This document shows positions 62,987 through 64,000 of a DNA stretch of 64,000 bases, one piece after another. The notes below the pieces were generated by a model, which was given only the letters and a program-made list of their open reading frames with translations, did not search any database and was not told the origin of the DNA. Source of the stretch: CAVONV01 sp963697355 (GTDB lineage: Bacteria; Acidobacteriota; Vicinamibacteria; Marinacidobacterales; DATDRI01); assembly GCA_963697355.1 (NCBI GenBank), contig CAVONV010000002.1, positions 1-64,000 of the forward strand. The letters are read 5' to 3'. The translations under genes were made by a program, and so were the position numbers. Each line of letters opens with the position of its first letter. The stretch's first letter is position 1.

Positions 62987-64000
62987 ATGCATCGAATCGC
63001 CGCATTGAAGAGCGAGTGGAAACCCATGCTGGCGCTTGCCATACCTGTGGTCGCGGCCGAGCTCGGTTGGGTGGCCATGGGAACGGTTGACACCATGATG
63101 GTGGGCCGCGTAAGTGCCGAGGCTATTGGAGCCGTTAGTCTGGGAACGGCTCTTTTCCTGGCGGTGGCAATTTTTGGCATGGGGCTACTGTTGGGATTGG
63201 ATACATTGGTTTCCCAAGCCTTTGGTGCCGGTCGGATCGATGACTGTCATCGAGCCCTCGTGCACGGGGTCTACTTGAGCCTGTTGTTGGCGCCCGTCCT
63301 CATGTTGATGGTGTCTCTTCTCGTGCAACTGCTGGATGTCTGGGGTACCGATCCGCGAGTGGTGGCGCTCACCATTCCTTATGTGGAAAAAGTGACATGG
63401 AGCCTGCTGCCGTTACTTCTGTACGCAAGCTTCCGGCGCTATCTACAAGCCATGGGTCTAGTCAAACCGGTCATGTTCGTTTTGATCACCGCCAACATCG
63501 TGAACGCGATCGTCAACTGGTTGCTCATTTTCGGCAATCTGGGCGCACCAGCTCTCGGCGTCGTTGGAGCAGGTTGGGCGACGTTCGTCTCTCGCACCTT
63601 CATGGCCGTTGGGCTCTTCCTGTACATCCTCTATAACGACTACCGCCAACAGACCGGCCTTTTCCGTGTAACCTTCGCGTTCGAGTCGTCCCGCATGAGA
63701 GAGCTGCTCGCTTTAGGGTTTCCCGCGGCGGGTCAACTCACGCTCGAGCTCGGCGTTTTTGCTGCTGCAACAGCTCTTGTGGGTAGACTCGACTCCGTTT
63801 CGCTTGCCGCCCATCAAATTGCGCTAACTGCCGCCAGCATCACATTCATGGTTCCTCTCGGGGTCTCTTCGGCGGGAGCCGTGCGGGTAGGGCAGAATCT
63901 CGGACGGGGAGAATCTCGAGCCGCTGGACACGCGGGATGGACGGCTCTTATTCTCGGCGCAGGATTCATGTCGCTCAGCGCCCTTTGTTTTCTCTTGTGG
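62987..64000 (+). CDS. MATE family efflux transporter (NorM-like, truncated by the window)
   Basis: 338 residues are inside the window and the frame is still open. MHRIAALKSEWKPMLALAIPVVAAELGWVAMGTVDTMMVGRVSAEAIGAVSLGTALF is the first-repeat MATE pattern; GLDTLVSQAFGAGRIDD, PYVEKVTWSLLPLLLYASFRRYLQAMGLVKP and MVPLGVSSAGAVRVGQNLGRGE in the second half are family landmarks. About eight of twelve membrane helices are present. Exports drugs or organic cations using a Na+ or H+ gradient. The ATG at 62987 has a weak upstream AGACAAA; earlier ATG 62941 frames close quickly. Confidence 0.88.
   Translation, partial: MHRIAALKSEWKPMLALAIPVVAAELGWVAMGTVDTMMVGRVSAEAIGAVSLGTALFLAVAIFGMGLLLGLDTLVSQAFGAGRIDDCHRALVHGVYLSLLLAPVLMLMVSLLVQLLDVWGTDPRVVALTIPYVEKVTWSLLPLLLYASFRRYLQAMGLVKPVMFVLITANIVNAIVNWLLIFGNLGAPALGVVGAGWATFVSRTFMAVGLFLYILYNDYRQQTGLFRVTFAFESSRMRELLALGFPAAGQLTLELGVFAAATALVGRLDSVSLAAHQIALTAASITFMVPLGVSSAGAVRVGQNLGRGESRAAGHAGWTALILGAGFMSLSALCFLLW

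Overview
The window looks like a chromosomal stretch of a moderately GC-rich, Gram-negative, free-living heterotroph. The gene families suggest Acidobacteriota: a TonB-receptor-type barrel end, a TPR/VCBS/UnbV protein, a sortilin-like propeller protein, an NHL-repeat lipoprotein, and exported M55 and creatininase-type hydrolases. That placement is inference from families; there is no rRNA or tRNA in the window to test it. I see no phage, IS element, CRISPR array or replication origin.

Layout. 1-5 kb: end of an outer-membrane receptor, a HicBA toxin-antitoxin pair, an NHL-propeller lipoprotein, a nucleotidyltransferase pair bracketed by a repeat, and an exported creatininase/M55 peptidase operon. 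5-8.2 kb: a glycan cluster of two glycosyltransferases and a coiled-coil protein. 8.5-12 kb: a sigma-70 family factor, DUF2752 and other small membrane proteins, YjbQ and an O-methyltransferase. 12.3-17 kb: an operon of a membrane-anchored peptide-binding protein, a histidine kinase and a sigma54-activator-type response regulator; kinase and regulator are riddled with frameshifts. 17-28.7 kb: PhzF, glycosyltransferases, a lipid kinase, a LOG-family protein, RNase HI and an ABC-F protein. 28.9-35 kb: a 1156-aa TPR/VCBS/UnbV protein, a YkgJ protein and a sulfatase-like lipoprotein. 35-44.5 kb: TPR protein, thiolase plus a degenerate UbiB-like pseudokinase, lytic transglycosylase, FmdB, DinB and an amidase. 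44.5-52.7 kb: a complete tryptophan operon trpL-E-G-D-C-F-B-A followed by a DAHP synthase. 52.8-64 kb: NTF2-like protein, sortilin-like propeller protein, two large membrane proteins of the mannosyltransferase type, FabZ-like dehydratase, exported methyltransferase, a 47-aa membrane protein and a truncated MATE transporter.

The best new regulatory object is the trp leader: a good sigma-70 promoter, a 19-codon leader peptide with three consecutive Trp codons, a segment just after its stop codon able to pair with the terminator, and a strong terminator hairpin ahead of trpE. This is the classical ribosome-stalling attenuation layout.

The most unusual sequence structure is in the spacers. Three or four families of short, degenerate, non-coding repeats recur between genes across the whole window: an 8-bp-unit array (like GAACTCAA or GTACTCGA), a second family built on ACTGGTCACTGATTACTGATTA, a G-rich family, and a terminator-like element present twice. 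Some of the first family supply the ends of genes (RNase HI C-terminus, a glycosyltransferase N-terminus).

About eleven genes carry frameshifts although the residues on both sides of each break remain well conserved. Several breaks lie at homopolymers, and trpF has two that compensate each other. This points to sequence errors (or very recent mutation) rather than old decay, so most interrupted genes are probably functional in the organism.
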